This document shows positions 30,463 through 43,328 of a stretch of 64,000 nt of DNA, piece by piece. Origin of the DNA: Karstenula rhodostoma CBS 690.94 (Eukaryota > Ascomycota > Dothideomycetes > Pleosporales > Didymosphaeriaceae); assembly GCA_010093485.1 (NCBI GenBank), contig MU001502.1:1570057-1634056 (forward strand), written 5' to 3'. Positions within the stretch are counted from its first letter, which is position 1. Each line of letters begins with the position of its first letter. The translations under genes were made by a program, and so were the position numbers. The notes under the pieces are model-generated. The model was not told the DNA's origin. It was given only the letters and a program-made list of their open reading frames with translations, and made no database searches.

Positions 30463-33400
30463 TCAAGCACCATGGAACTGAATAGATCCAAGGGGCGAGT
30501 GGAGTAGAAGATAGTCAAAACGAGCGTGCTGTAGTATGGTGATCAAATACGTCGTGTAAAATAGTGGTTGCGGTAAAGCTGTGTGAGCAGGACAAGATAT
30601 ACGAAAAGAAATCGATAGGTCGGGCGAGGCAAATAAAGACAGGGGCATATGTTTGGAAAGCACAAGTCGCAGCATGGGCATTGCGTGGCAGTCAAACGCG
30701 TCAAAGCGACAGGAGCGACTCAGCGAGGAGGCCGACCTGGAGTATGAAGTTCTGACTGAAGCTGAGTGTAATTGTAGTGACCGCAAACCGCAAAGGTACG
30801 CCTAAAGAAGCGCTACAAACACAAAACAAGATAGATAAAGTGTCCCGAAGAACACAAACTGCCCCATAAACACTTCAAGTCATATCAAACGACACATAGA
30901 ACTCGCGCGTGAATGAAAGAATGTGTTGCATACAGTGATCTACCAAATGAAAGAGATGCTCAAGTATGTAAGACCAAGTTCAAAAACGTCAAGCTACGAC
31001 ATTTTCAACGATTCAAAAGTAATCTAAATATTGACCGCAAGACTTAGTGACAACTTCGGTGATCGCGATGCGTACGCAGACAGGAAGTTACGTGTAAATA
31101 CGCGTGACTCCCTCTGTCGCGAAGCGAGGAGAATGACCGGAGCCAGAGTGCCACCGTCCAAGTCATGACGGACATTTTTGCTATGACTCGGCTCTAACCA
31201 GAAGCCACTGGTAGATGCTTGATTCGCGACTTAGTTGCGTAATAGGAGCTTCAGTGCCTTTCTGTCAGGGGATCGATAACCGTCCTAAGTTCTGTGGAGG
31301 GCGAGGGTAGAGCTTTATTTTCCTTTTGTACCTATTGTGATCAGTGCATAAACTAGCAGAGTATGCTACTGTACTACTAAGATCGATTCAGTCGCTTTAC
31401 AAAGCGATCTGATAGGTCGTAGCTCACGAACTGAGCGCACTTCCACATTCTCTGCCATAACTCACAGGCACATTCTGCGTCGCTATACAGCAGCGAAACA
31501 CGTAATTCTATTGCATGCTCTGGGAAACGGAGCGCATGCCATGTGTTTGCAGACACTGGCCACATTGCCAATATGCACCGCGTCCCCCAAGGCGTTGATG
31601 TCTCCATACCATGGTTGATGGGATGGTACGCACTATCGTTCAACCGGCCCCCAACGATTTACACCCAACGCGATATTCACCCAATCGATGATCGCCACTT
31701 TCTAATTCCCATCCTCCTCACGAGCGTGTCTCCCTACTTCAATATTGCAACACCGGAACACATCATCTACCGCGTCCCCCAGATCTTGAGCTCGGAGTGG
31801 GTCCTATGAACCCACTTTCACCCCACATGATTGCTTGATGGTGTCTATAGTGGTCTGTTGAAGTCTAAAAGTGCGTCGAGGGCACGCGGACCCATATCTT
31901 ACGGCGGTAAGATGAACTTTCTTCGGTCCAGCGCAAATCGTGAGGCTCGGGCAGAGTAGACAGCAATAAGAGTCATTTCGTATATAGTGTCCAGCAGAGC
32001 TGTCATAGTATCGCGTCTTGGTATGTCTTGGGCGTGCGTTTGTAACGAGTGAACTTGCGGGTCAAATCTCCACTTGCCCGCCAAAATGTCCGAGGAAACG
32101 GTCGTATAATCGACAATAATCGCGTGCCATGCCCTTGCAACGATCGAGTCAGCCCAACATCCAGACCACTCACCCTCTAAGCTGCCAAGTTACCCTGAAG
32201 CTCTTGCCACGCACTCTTGATGCGCCAAGGGCGCTCAATCACACTTGACAACTGTGCTCAAGAAAAGTAATTCGGAGCCCTGTACTCGGCGAGGTTCTGG
32301 GGAAGTCAGAGCTTTTCAGACTCCGCGTGCACGGGTGTTTGATGGTCGTAGGGAGTGGTGCCAAGCTCGTCAAAACAACAGCTGCCACGGCGATGCTTCA
32401 CAGTCCTTGGCGGAGCGCTCTCTATCAGGATGTATGCTTTTGCCACTTGGCTGCGTCAATAGTTCACCGCAAGCATGGAAGATTCCGTAAGGCTTCCAGG
32501 CCGACAAATCTCTTACAATGCTGCGACTACCTACAGTGACAAACCTCGGCAATATGACAACGAAACAGAGCAGGATCGGCGCTCCGAATGTCGAAGTGCA
32601 GGGCGACGCCACGTGTAGAGGAAAAAAATTACAGGTAGTAAAGTACGTATCAGAAACGCGTTGCGTACACACGACATGCACGTGCGTGCTGCCACCTGCT
32701 TGGATGCCTGAGGTATCATTGGTATCAGACTCCGCGATCGAGATTGTCATGATCAAGCTCAGGGCAAAGAGGCGCTGTCGTATCTTGGCTATTCACTCAA
32801 TGGTCTCAGTAAAGCAGGAAGCACAGGGGTAGGCTTGGCTTCAAGCGATGGAGAAGTCATCAACTTTCCCCAACCGTTCATGTTACACCAGGTTGACGTC
32901 TTGGGGCTACTGTGATGCTGGTTTGAGGACAGGTGATCCATACGCCAATGGTGTCGCAAACTATGCCGAGCCTTGGTGGATGACAACCGCTGCGGCGAGG
33001 GATGTTAATGGTCATCGGAATTTGGATGTGGACGTTTTTTTTTTGAGATTGATTGGTATGACCGGATGCCCTTTGTCTACAGAGTGCATGATTTCTTTGT
33101 CGATCATATCGGTCAACGGCCGAGAGCATGTTCCTGTGTTTTAGCCTACCTCCCAGGAAAAATTTACGATTCGCAACTTCTTTCGCCCCAGGCTGAGACC
33201 CTCGCATTTGATCATGGAATTCCGATGGGAGCTGACAGCGGGTGGGCGGTCTATTGACTCGTTACCTAACGATTCTGTGCTCTGTTGCAAGGCTTGTCGG
33301 CGCGATACATGCGAACGTGAGTAACATGCTGAAACTGCGATAGCGAAGTTGCACCGCATACAAGAACAGGAAGAATAAAGTCGGCCTCGTTCGTGTTTCA

Positions 33401-35324
33401 GCCAATACCGTGCTGCAAGACGGATCGTCTGGGGAGCGTGCACGAGTCGCTTATCTACGTTGCAGCCAAGCACAAGAGCAACCGGATCGACCAGACGATC
33501 CAATGAGGAAAATATACAACCTGAGGCAGGAGATCTTGGCATATGTTTTCTTGGATGCTCCACTGGTTGCTAATGCATGTCAAATTCGTGATGAGTGTAG
33601 GCCACACAGGCATCAACTCGTATGCCCCGGTAACTCTGTCGGCCGCGGTTGCTGCTGGTGGCTGAACTTGAACATGCAGGGCAATATACGCTAAGCCTAC
33701 TTCAACCGATGCTCGTATGTCTCCGACTTCAACATCGCGATTGGTTGCTGCTGGAAGAACACGGACGTCGAGTCAGCGTCGAGCACGCCCGAGTTGAACT
33801 GACTTTGGTTAGGCAAGGCGCGATGCTATGTCCCAACGGCTGTCCACGTAAGGGCATCGCAGAAGCAATGGACCAGACAAACCGTGATAGGGCAATTGGA
33901 CCCCTGGCAACTGTGTCTGTTTGATGTGCAAGGAGGCGGGAGCGTTCCAGCGCTAGCTCGTGAACAGATGGACCCCTTCGCACATGAATTCCTCATCGAG
34001 GAGATGGATGGAAGAGCTTCTCAAGACGGCCAAGCAACATCGATACAGCGACGAGGCTGGCCTCCAGCGACGGTGTTGACAATCTTCGTATACTGAGACG
34101 GGAGTTCTCGGGCGGCCATGGACCCGGTATTAAAGATGGACACAACTGCAACTGCGTCGCAATGTGGCGCTACAGCTACTTGGCGTGGGGATACAAGACC
34201 GCGATGAGTGAGGCATTTGGCAGAGTAGCTTGGCCTAAAGCAACGGCAAAGTGCCGCACGGCGATGAAACGTGAGAGCGGAGTGTGGAGCCGTGGCGTGG
34301 TGCGCAACACTTGGACTGTGAACATGGGCGGAAGCGGAGGCTCCAGGTACAACCCACAAGCGTTTGCGGAGATGTGGAGCGTGAGGCTGTCCAAGTCTCA
34401 CGGTCGCTGGAGGATTCGAAACAAAGTTGGCCGTCTATCGACGACTTTGCTGGGGTCGCAGCCAAGACGAGCTTGTGGAGAACGGCGCCCAACGTGAAGG
34501 TAATTGCTCGCCGCGGGCATTTGCAGGATTCGGCGCGCCCAGCTAGACAAGACGGTTGAGGGCTGTGGATAGGTATTCAGCGGGTCGGGCGGTGGAATTC
34601 ACGCAGTGGAGTGGTTGTGGAGATGGAAACGAGGCCGGGCGCGGGCGCAACCGAAATGGAGCATTCTTGGGAGGCACGCCAAGACGCGCCGGCCGCTAAC
34701 GGTCGCGGGCATGCCAGAGGGCGTGCGACGGCGATTTGCAGTGCAGAAGGCGAGGGCGAGGGTGAATGCTCGGCGGCTGTGTTTGAGCGGCGCAGCGCTG
34801 AGGCAGAGAGAGGCCAGCCGAGCCCACGATCTGCGCAGGCTCCTGCGAGCGACTGGGGCACGAACACAGTTGCTGGGCGATCCAAACGGGAGCGCGGCAC
34901 TTGCAGACGCGGACCCCTACACCTTCACCCACACCCACGTTTGCTGAGCGGCCGGGGTAGGACAGGCTCGTACTATCGACCGACGGTGCTAGCGCGTTGG
35001 ACGCTGGAAGCCAAGTCTGCAACTCCATAAAGCCTCGTCGACGCCCTCAACAACGCCCTCTCCAGTCGAGCTGCTGCTGTCCTCTCTCGTCTGCCTTGCT
35101 CACCTCCCTTCCTGCTCCCGGACGGCGAGACGGACCCAATTGCAGCTGGGCCTGCAACCTCATGTACGTCCCATGGCCATCCTCCCAACATCTCACCATC
35201 GCGCGCATGGGGGGCACGTCTTGCTTTCGTCACCCACGGTTGAAGCTCCCAAAGCCTCCACTCGGCCGCCCGTGCGCCCCAACAACACAGGATCACTTTT
35301 TACAACAGAACTGACTTCTTCCAG
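30463..35324. other. Gene-poor 4.9-kb region upstream of PMA1
   Basis: Many short frames exist on both strands (for example 31377-31643 minus, 31543-31809 plus, 33410-33694 plus, 34162-34497 plus), but none shows a domain, consistent splice sites or a clean start. Composition changes from mixed to GC-rich after about 34.0 kb. The right part is the PMA1 promoter and leader. I see no mobile element proteins. Confidence 0.45.
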
Positions 35325-35330
35325 TATAAA
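35325..35330 (+). promoter_or_regulatory. TATA-box candidate for PMA1
   Basis: TATAAA about 145 bp upstream of the PMA1 start codon, preceded by a pyrimidine-rich stretch as in highly expressed fungal genes. No transcript data support it. Confidence 0.4.
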
Positions 35331-35473
35331 GCCTCGCGCACATCATCGTAGAATCGCCCAGACACAATTCCAACGCTAGCATACAGTAGACCTACTACAG
35401 CCATCTCCAGCTTCAAGCGACCTTGCACTGCTACGAGAGTCGTGACGGGTCAGTGCACGAACCACCCGCCAAC

Positions 35474-38431
35474 ATGTTCGTAAGTCATCTGCACAGCAAC
35501 ACGCCTACTACCCACCCCTCAAGCCATGGCCTAACCGGGACGCAGAATGACAGGGGAGAGTACGACGAGAAGGCCTTGCCTCCCAAGGTCAACAGGGTAG
35601 ACGATGAAGAAGAGGACGAGGACATCGACGCTCTGATCGAGGAGCTCGAGTCGCAGGATGCCGGTGTCGACTACGATGAGGAGGAAGAGGTACAGGCCGG
35701 TACCGCTCGTGTCGTTCCCGAGGAGCTGCTGCAGACCGACGTGCGCGTTGGTCTGACTGCCAGTGAAGTCGTCTCCCGCCGCAAGAAGTTCGGTCTCAAC
35801 CAGATGAAGGGTATGCATACACGCCCATGTCGCACTCTGCACATGCTAACTCCATGCAGAGGAGAAGGAGAACCTGGCTCTCAAGTTTCTCATGTTCTTC
35901 GTCGGCCCCATCCAGTTCGTCATGGAGGCCGCTGCCGTCTTGGCTGCCGGTCTTCAGGACTGGGTTGATTTCGGTGTCATTTGCGCCCTGCTTCTGCTCA
36001 ACGCCTGCGTCGGTTTCATCCAAGAGTTCCAGGCCGGTTCCATTGTCGCCGAGTTGAAGAAGACGCTCGCCCTCAAGGCCACCGTTCTCCGCGATGGCCA
36101 ACTTGTCGAAGTCGAGGCACCCGAAGTCGTTCCTGGTGATATCCTGCAGGTCGAAGAAGGTACCATTATCCCCGCTGATGGCCGCATCATCACCGATGAT
36201 GCTTTCCTCCAAGTCGACCAGTCCGCCATCACCGGTGAGTCCCTCGCTGTCGACAAGCACAGGGGCGATGTCTGCTACCAGTCTTCTGCCGTCAAGCGTG
36301 GTGAGGCTTTCATCGTCATCACCGCAACTGGTGACTCCACCTTTGTTGGCCGCGCTGCTTCTCTGGTCGCCAGCGCCTCCGGCGGCACCGGCCATTTTAC
36401 TGAGGTGCTCAACGGTATCGGCACGGTTCTTCTGGTCTTGGTCATCCTGACCCTCTTGGTGGTCTGGATCAGCTCCTTCTACCGTTCCAACGGCATCGTC
36501 CGCATCCTCGAGTTTACCCTGGCTATCACCATCATCGGTGTTCCTGTCGGTCTTCCCGCTGTCGTTACCACCACCATGGCTGTCGGTGCCGCCTACCTTG
36601 CCAAGAAGCAGGCTATCGTCCAGAAACTCAGCGCTATTGAGTCTCTGGCCGGTGTGGAGATTCTCTGCTCCGACAAGACTGGTACCCTGACCAAGAACAA
36701 GTTGTCGCTTGCCGAGCCCTTCACGGTCTCTGGTGTCGACCCTGAGGATCTTATGCTTACTGCCTGCTTGGCCGCATCACGTACGATACTCCCCGGTACA
36801 AAGTCGCCATGTCTCAGACATGGCCACTTTGTACATAACCCTACTTTTGTGACTCGGCTGACTTTGTACCCGCGAGTATAGGCAAGAAGAAGGGTATCGA
36901 CGCCATCGACAAGGCCTTCCTGAAATCCCTGCGTTTCTATCCGCGAGCGAAAAGTGTGCTTAGCAAGTACAAGGTCATCGACTTTCACCCCTTCGACCCT
37001 GTGTCCAAGAAGGTCCAGGCTGTTGTTGAGTCTCCCCAAGGCGAGCGCATCATCTGCGTCAAGGGCGCTCCTCTTTTCGTGCTCAAGACCGTCGAGGAGG
37101 ACCACCCTATTCCCGAGGCTATCGATGAAGCATACAAGAACAAGGTCGCCGAATTCGCTACCCGTGGTTTCCGCTCTTTGGGCGTGGCTCGCAAGCGCGG
37201 CAACAACGGCTGGGAGATCCTTGGTATCATGCCCTGCTCCGATCCTCCACGTCATGACACTGGCCGCACTATCAACGAAGCCAAGACCCTCGGTCTTTCC
37301 ATCAAGATGTTGACGGGTGATGCTGTCGGTATCGCTAGGGAGACTTCTCGCCAGCTCGGCCTCGGAACGAACGTCTACAATGCTGAGCGTCTCGGTCTTG
37401 GTGGCGGCGGTGAAATGCCCGGTTCTGAGGTCTATGACTTCGTGGAGGCGGCTGACGGTTTCGCCGAGGTCTTCCCGCAACACAAGTACAACGTTGTCGA
37501 GATTCTCCAACAACGTGGCTACCTTGTCGCCATGACGGGTGACGGTGTGAACGATGCACCCTCGCTGAAGAAGGCTGATACTGGCATTGCGGTTGAGGGC
37601 GCCTCCGACGCTGCTCGCTCAGCTGCCGATATTGTGTTCCTTGCCCCCGGTCTCTCTGCCATCATCGACGCGCTCAAGACTTCGCGCCAGATCTTCCACC
37701 GCATGTACGCATACGTCGTCTACCGCATCGCCTTGTCACTGCATCTGGAAATCTTCCTCGGTCTCTGGATCGCCATCATGAACACGTCCCTCAACTTGGA
37801 GCTTGTCGTCTTCATTGCCATCTTCGCCGACATCGCCACACTCGCCATCGCCTATGACAACGCTCCCTTCAGCAAGACGCCCGTCAAGTGGAATCTGCCC
37901 AAGCTCTGGGGTATGTCTGTCCTCCTCGGCGTTGTTCTGGCCGTTGGTACCTGGATCACCCTCACTACCATGTTCCCTTACCATAATGATTCCCTCACGA
38001 ACGGGCAGGGTGTCGGCGGTGGTATCGTCCAGAACTTTGGTGTTCGTGACGAGGTCCTCTTCCTCGAGATCTCGCTTACCGAGAACTGGCTCATCTTCAT
38101 CACCCGCGCCAACGGTCCCTTCTGGTCTTCGATCCCGTCGTGGCAGCTGTCGGGAGCTATCCTGGTTGTTGACATCCTCGCCACCCTTTTCTGCCTCTTC
38201 GGTTGGTTCGTCGGCGGCAAGACCAGCATCGTCGCTGTCGTCCGTATCTGGATCTTCTCCTTTGGTGTTTTCTGCGTCATGGGCGGCATCTACTACCTTC
38301 TCCAGGGTAGCCAGGGCTTCGACAACCTCATGCACGGCAAGTCACCCAAGAAGGACCAGAAGCAGCGCTCGTTGGAGGACTTTGTTGTCTCCCTTCAACG
38401 TGTGTCGACCCAGCACGAGAAGAGTGCTTGA
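35474..38431 (+). CDS. PMA1: Plasma-membrane H+-ATPase (P3A-type)
   Basis: Pma1 pumps protons out of the cell and builds the electrochemical gradient that drives secondary transport. Four exons (35474-35479, 35546-35810, 35860-36780, 36882-38431) give 913 residues. The first coding exon is only ATG-TTC, placed by phase and by the match of the next residues to known N-termini. Hallmarks: acidic N-terminus, ITGES actuator motif near residue 215, phosphorylation site Asp362 in [12 protein letters not shown], nucleotide-binding VKGAP, hinge [20 protein letters not shown], about ten membrane helices, and the C-terminal autoinhibitory tail ending [11 protein letters not shown], whose Ser-Thr pair corresponds to the glucose-regulated sites of yeast. 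Intron 3 (36781-36881) has an unusual inverted-repeat structure. Confidence 0.97.
36786..36879 (+). other. Competing inverted repeats in PMA1 intron 3
   Basis: Arm 36796-36814 pairs with 36816-36834 (18 of 19 positions) to make a tight hairpin. Overlapping arm 36786-36805 can instead pair with 36860-36879 (18 of 20), which would bring the splice donor and acceptor together. The two pairings exclude each other. All three arms share ACTTTGTAC or its complement. Confidence 0.85.
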
Positions 38432-39284
38432 AGTTACATTGATACCCAAAAGAGTTTATGATATTGGCGTTAAGGAGTTTAATTGTTTGGACGTGTACTA
38501 ATACAACAACGAAGTTTGTGGGTAGGGCCGGGCAGAAGCGTACGGCTTCTTTGGCTGGAGTACTGTCTTTTCCTTTACGGTTATATACCTGCTGTACGCC
38601 GGTAACCAGGCCGGGGCAGCTCATTGCGTGTACGTGGGAACCGAGGCATCATCAGCTTTGCTGCGTGATGTTGTGTCTGCGATGTAGGATACCATAGATC
38701 GATTTCCAATTATTATTCCATCAGTTTGTGCCTCCCCGATGCTCCGATGTCTTGTGTTGGCTCACTGGAACTGCCGTTTTGCGCATCGTGTTACTCGTTT
38801 CGGATCTCGGGCCAGCAACATTTAATCCTCACAACTGGACCAGCTGTCAGCCTTGTGGCTTGCACTTCCACGGAATGGTTTCTTGTTGGGCTGCAGTGTG
38901 GATGCCCTTCACCGTGTATTAAAAGGTGTGATTAGAGTCTTGTATGCATCACATGTAGTCTTGACTGCTGCTCGGTATGCACGGCAGCATGGCGTCATTG
39001 GTAGCGTTTACACCCCACCTTTGGCCCGCCATCATGTATGTATTGGTAACCACATCTTTGTTCCCTCTAGTCACTGCATCGAAACAACGCGTAATCATCA
39101 CCTCCGATACTTCTCCGATACCTGACCTATAAAGCATATCCTGCATATGCTGAAGTGTGTACCTCAGTCTGCTCTGCGTCACTCGTCTATCCTACCCCAC
39201 CGTTATCACAACCTCCCACTGGCTACTTCCAACAAACGCGGAGACCTTTTTAAAAGAGGACCAAGCGTGAACACAGTATCCAAT
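38432..39284. other. Intergenic between PMA1 and the aldo-keto reductase
   Basis: PMA1 3' UTR followed by the upstream region of the next gene. The AKR frame stays open back to 39147, including an ATG, but the conserved N-terminus begins at 39285. Nothing else is supported. Confidence 0.5.
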
Positions 39285-40412
39285 ATGGCCAACCTTAACG
39301 TCACAATCCCAGCCCTGAAGCTCAACGATGGCGCCTCAATTCCTATGCTTGCCTACGGCGTTGGAACGGCCTGGGGAAAGAAGGAAGAGAGCAAGCTCGA
39401 CCAAGCGATTGTTGACGGCGTAAAAACCGCGATCAAGCTCGGTTACTACCATCTTGATGGCGCCGAGTGTAAGATATCTCACAGCGGCACGCTCTTTGTG
39501 CTAGTCGGATTCTTTGGGCAAAATATCACAGCTCTAGTCAGGATATAGAGACCAATGCTCAGCCATTGCTCCGATTGCATAGATGCTAACCGAATTGCAG
39601 CATACAAGAACGAGACCGAGCTTGGCCAAGGCATCAAGGAGAGTGGTGTTGACCGCAGTAAGCTTTTTGTCACCACCAAGGTGTGGGAACCTACAGGCGA
39701 GGCTGGCGATATTGAGCGGGCGCTCAAGCAGAGCTTGAAGAAGCTTCAGCTGGATTATGTCGATCTGTGGGTATTGCAGGCATTGTGGCTCATCCTCCCA
39801 GCTAATTGCTGCAGCTACCTCATCCACTCCCCCTTCTGGGCAAAATCGGAGCAAGACCTACAGAACACCTGGGCTGAGATGGAAGCGGTACAGAGGGCCG
39901 GTCTTGCCAAAACGATCGGCGTTTCCAACTATCGTCCACAGGACCTTGAAGCAGTTCTGAAGACTGCTAACGTCATTCCTGCTGTGAACCAAATCGAGTT
40001 CCATCCTTATCTTCAACGCGTGGAGACTCTGGAATTCAACAAGAAGCATGGCATTGCCACCACCGCTTACGGGTGAGTTTGACGCCCAATTCTCAACCAG
40101 AAAGCCACTAAATGCGAGCATAGACCTCTCACAGCAGTCACCAAAGCAGCACCAGGTCCGGTTGATGACGTTTTCCCGGGCCTTGAGAAGAAGTACGCCG
40201 TCAGTGCGGGCGAGATCAGTCTTCGATGGTGCATCGACCAAGATGTGGTACCCATCACGACTTCAAGCAAAGAGCAGCGACTGAGCGACTATCTGAGGGC
40301 TACGACTTTCAAGCTGACGCCTGCTGAGATCAAGCAGATCAACGAAGCTGGCCAGCAGAAGCATTTCCGAGGTTTTTGGGAGAAGAAGTTCGGGGCTGAA
40401 AGTCGTCTGTAG
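39285..40412 (+). CDS. Aldo-keto reductase (NADPH-dependent)
   Basis: Four exons (39285-39468, 39601-39766, 39815-40072, 40124-40412) give 298 residues, typical for the AKR superfamily TIM barrel. The catalytic tetrad is visible: Asp in YYHLDGAE, Tyr in ESYKNETELG, Lys in KLFVTTKVWEP and His in YVDLYLIHSPF. The first motif is completed across intron 1 and the last across intron 2. Later blocks GLAKTIGVSNYRPQDLEAVL, VNQIEFHPYLQ and VVPITTSSKEQRLSDYL form the family pattern, the last being part of the cofactor site. It resembles yeast Gcy1/Ypr1-type reductases of aldehydes and ketones, but the substrate cannot be told from sequence. Confidence 0.92.
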
Positions 40413-40891
40413 ATGGAGAGCTGCGAGCTCCTGGTACTCGACTGGTAGATTCGAATTAAAACTGGGGAAATGAAGGCATTGATTTGGGACCTTGCAAGGT
40501 ACACCGTGCGAGCGGCACAACGGGTAGTGTGGTAGCATAGTGTTGAATCAAAGATCCCAGACAAGTGATAATTAATCGAGCGTGGTGATTGGGCATGGCA
40601 GATGGTACTGGAGAACTGGAGCAAAGTTCCGGGCAAGCTGACAATGATCATGTGATGCCAAGCCGCGATTTGGGCAGGCGCTGCCGATGCCAAATTCACG
40701 TCGCCAGCTCCGCTTTCCACGACCTTACAAGATCCCGACCACCGCAACCCGTTACTGTCAACGCGCAGCTGCGCCGCCTTCTCGCAAGCTAGCCCACGGC
40801 CTGGTCTGTCTACCGCCTTTGCGCGCCTGCTTGAAGGCTACTTGAAGATCGACCCTAACCTTCGCCGCGTAGCGGGCTGCTATCACGCCAA
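40413..40891. other. Intergenic, SF3B2 promoter
   Basis: The 3' UTR of the reductase and the upstream region of the next gene. No element recognised. Confidence 0.5.
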
Positions 40892-42685
40892 ATGGCGACC
40901 GCCACCGCCATGACGCCGAACGGGACTCCCGCCTCCAAGAAGGCGTCGAAGAATGCGTACCGCAGGGCCAAGAAGAAGGCACAGCGCGCTGTAAGTTTTG
41001 CGACACCACCCTGCCGCGAGGCATACTGACCATTACCACAGGAGACCCCATCCGAAGCCGGCGACTCTGCGCGTGAGAGCGAATCTCCTGCTCCCGACGA
41101 CAAGACCAATAACGATGAACAGGCGGTCCGTTCCGCGGACCTTCTGAACGTTGACGACTTCGCGAATGCGTATGATCTTGATAATCCGTTATTTGAGCAG
41201 TACAAGAACGTATTCGAGAAGTTCCGCGAACCCACTGCGGAAGAGGCAGCAAAGGATGAGGACAAGCCTGAGATCTACTACGACGACGATGACATTCCCG
41301 ACGAGGAGGATGACTCTGCGAAGAAGATCTCGAAGAAACAGCGGAAACAAATGAACAAGATGACCGTGGCACAGCTCAAGGCGTCGGTCACCAAACCGGA
41401 GCTTGTGGAGTGGACCGATCCGACTTCCTCAGATCCTCGTCTACTGATTGCTATCAAAGGCTACAAGAACGTTGTCCCTGTTCCGAACCACTGGTCTCTT
41501 AAGCGTGAGTACCTCTCATCGAAGCGTGGTATCGAGAAGCCACCCTTCGCATTGCCCAAGTTCATCCAGGAGACCGGTATCTCGGAGATGCGAGAAGCAG
41601 TCCTCGAGAAGCAAGCGGAAATGACCCTGAAACAGAAGCAGCGCGAGCGCGTGCAAGGAAAGCTCGGAAAATTCGACATGGACTACGGCAAGCTCTACGA
41701 CGCCTTCTTCCGGAGGCAAACCAAACCCGAGATGACGCGCTACGGAGAAGTGTACTACGAGGGCAAAGAGTTTGAAACCAACCTGGTTCACTTGAAGCCT
41801 GGCGTGCTGAGCGAGGAGCTGAAAGATGCATTGGGCATGGGCCCTGGCCAACCTCCGCCATGGCTAATCAACCAGCAGCGTTTCGGACCTCCTCCTTCCT
41901 ATCCCAGCTTGAAGGTTCCAGGTGTGACCGCGCCCATACCCCCAGGCGCTTCTTGGGGTTTCACCGCGGGGCAATGGGGTAGACCACCGATCGATGACGC
42001 TACACATCGACCACAGTGGGGTGGAGATCCTCTTGGACAGGGTATCTTGCAGGAACAACCCGCTCCCACTCAGCACGGCGAACCTGTAGAGCGTAGCATC
42101 TGGGGTGTCTTGCGCGCAGAAGGTGAGAGCGACGAAGAAGAGAGCGAGGAGGAGGAAGACGATGAGGAGGAGGAGGAGGAAGAGGGCGCAGAGGATGCTT
42201 CGGGCATTCAGACTTCCATGACCACTGCCTCTGCCCTACCTTCAGAAATCGGCGGCACAGAAACCATTGGAGGTGAGTTCACGTTGCGTAAGCAGCGCAA
42301 GGGCATCGAGACGGAAGAGCCTGGCGCGCCGCGCAGCGCCTTCCAGGTGCTTCCGGAGAAGAACATCCAGTCCACTGGTTTCTTTGGTGGCGAACATGCT
42401 TACGATCTTGATGCTGCCAGACGGGATAACTTTGGGGATCACAGCCAGCGCAAGCGTAAAGCTGGCGATGTCGATATCTCGGTGGATGTGGATGCCCTGG
42501 CGGACAGCGACAAGCTGGACAAGGAGGCATTAAGGAAGCAGTACGAGGCGCAAAGGAAAGCGGAGATGCAGGGACAGTGGCAGAGTATTGATCAAGATGA
42601 TCTCAGCGAGATGATTGCGGCAGAGTCCCGAAAGAGGCAGAAGAGGGATGAGAAGAGTTACGACGAGCGTCGCCCTCGGCGTTGA
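40892..42685 (+). CDS. CUS1: Splicing factor 3b subunit 2 (SAP145/Cus1)
   Basis: SF3B2 is part of the U2 snRNP SF3b complex that holds the branch-site duplex and contacts SF3B4. Two exons (40892-40990, 41042-42685) give 580 residues. A Lys-rich N-terminus (SKKASKNAYRRAKKKAQRA) is followed by an acidic linker. The DUF382 region covers about residues 140-265, including VEWTDPTSSDPRLLIAIKGY, KNVVPVPNHWSLKREYLSSK and RGIEKPPFALPKFIQETGI. The PSP domain follows with LKPGVLSEELKDALGM and PPPWLINQQRFGPPPSYPSL. A Glu/Asp run lies near residue 400, and a conserved C-terminal block contains GFFGGEHAYDLD. It is shorter than the human protein (895), like most fungal versions. Confidence 0.95.
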
Positions 42686-43328
42686 AAAGGCCATGCAGCG
42701 GAAAGATGCGGGAGGACTAGGATTGTAAGATTTGTAAAGATACCAGCGTAAAGACAGCGTGGGCATGGTCGCATTTGAGGCGTCAGGAAGGACTATGGGA
42801 GGAAAGATATGGCGATCGCCATCAAGATGCCCCTCAAGCGTAAAGAATCATACGGAGGGGCCTTTGCAACTACTGAATCAACATTGAATGCAAGAACAAC
42901 GGAACTACATGGAAGAAGGCACTGCAAGCGTTGGTTCGTGATGACATCAAGATGAAGCAGAAAGTGAAGATATGGTGGACATTGACAGTATATCGTACAC
43001 TGGACGGTTTATATTCAGAACTCGTTCGAAGGAACCGGTCCTCTACGCCACTTTGGAGACGATCAGAAGGCTGCGGGTTGTTGGTGGAATCCATCGTCAA
43101 GATGATGTTGGGCCTAGAGCCGCATCACGTGCGCGATTGTCGAGGCTTGGCTTGGCCTCTTTAGAAAGTTCGTCGAATAACCCTGACCTGCGCAGGACAA
43201 ACGAGCGTCAACGCCACGATCTCCGCAGCACGACTGACGTCCTTCATTCATATTACAGTGCAACACACGCTACCATTCATCGCCGTCTATCATCGCCAGC
43301 AGCAATAAGATTGCAAACTTTCATCGCC
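42686..43328. other. Intergenic upstream of the SR-rich gene
   Basis: It holds the SF3B2 3' UTR and the promoter of the next gene, including one Cbf1-type E-box (own entry). No gene is supported. Confidence 0.5.
43124..43131 (+). promoter_or_regulatory. CDEI/Cbf1-type E-box ATCACGTG
   Basis: Full match to RTCACRTG, about 200 bp upstream of the SR-rich gene start. A Cbf1-like factor is encoded 10 kb away in the same window. Binding is not shown. Confidence 0.35.
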
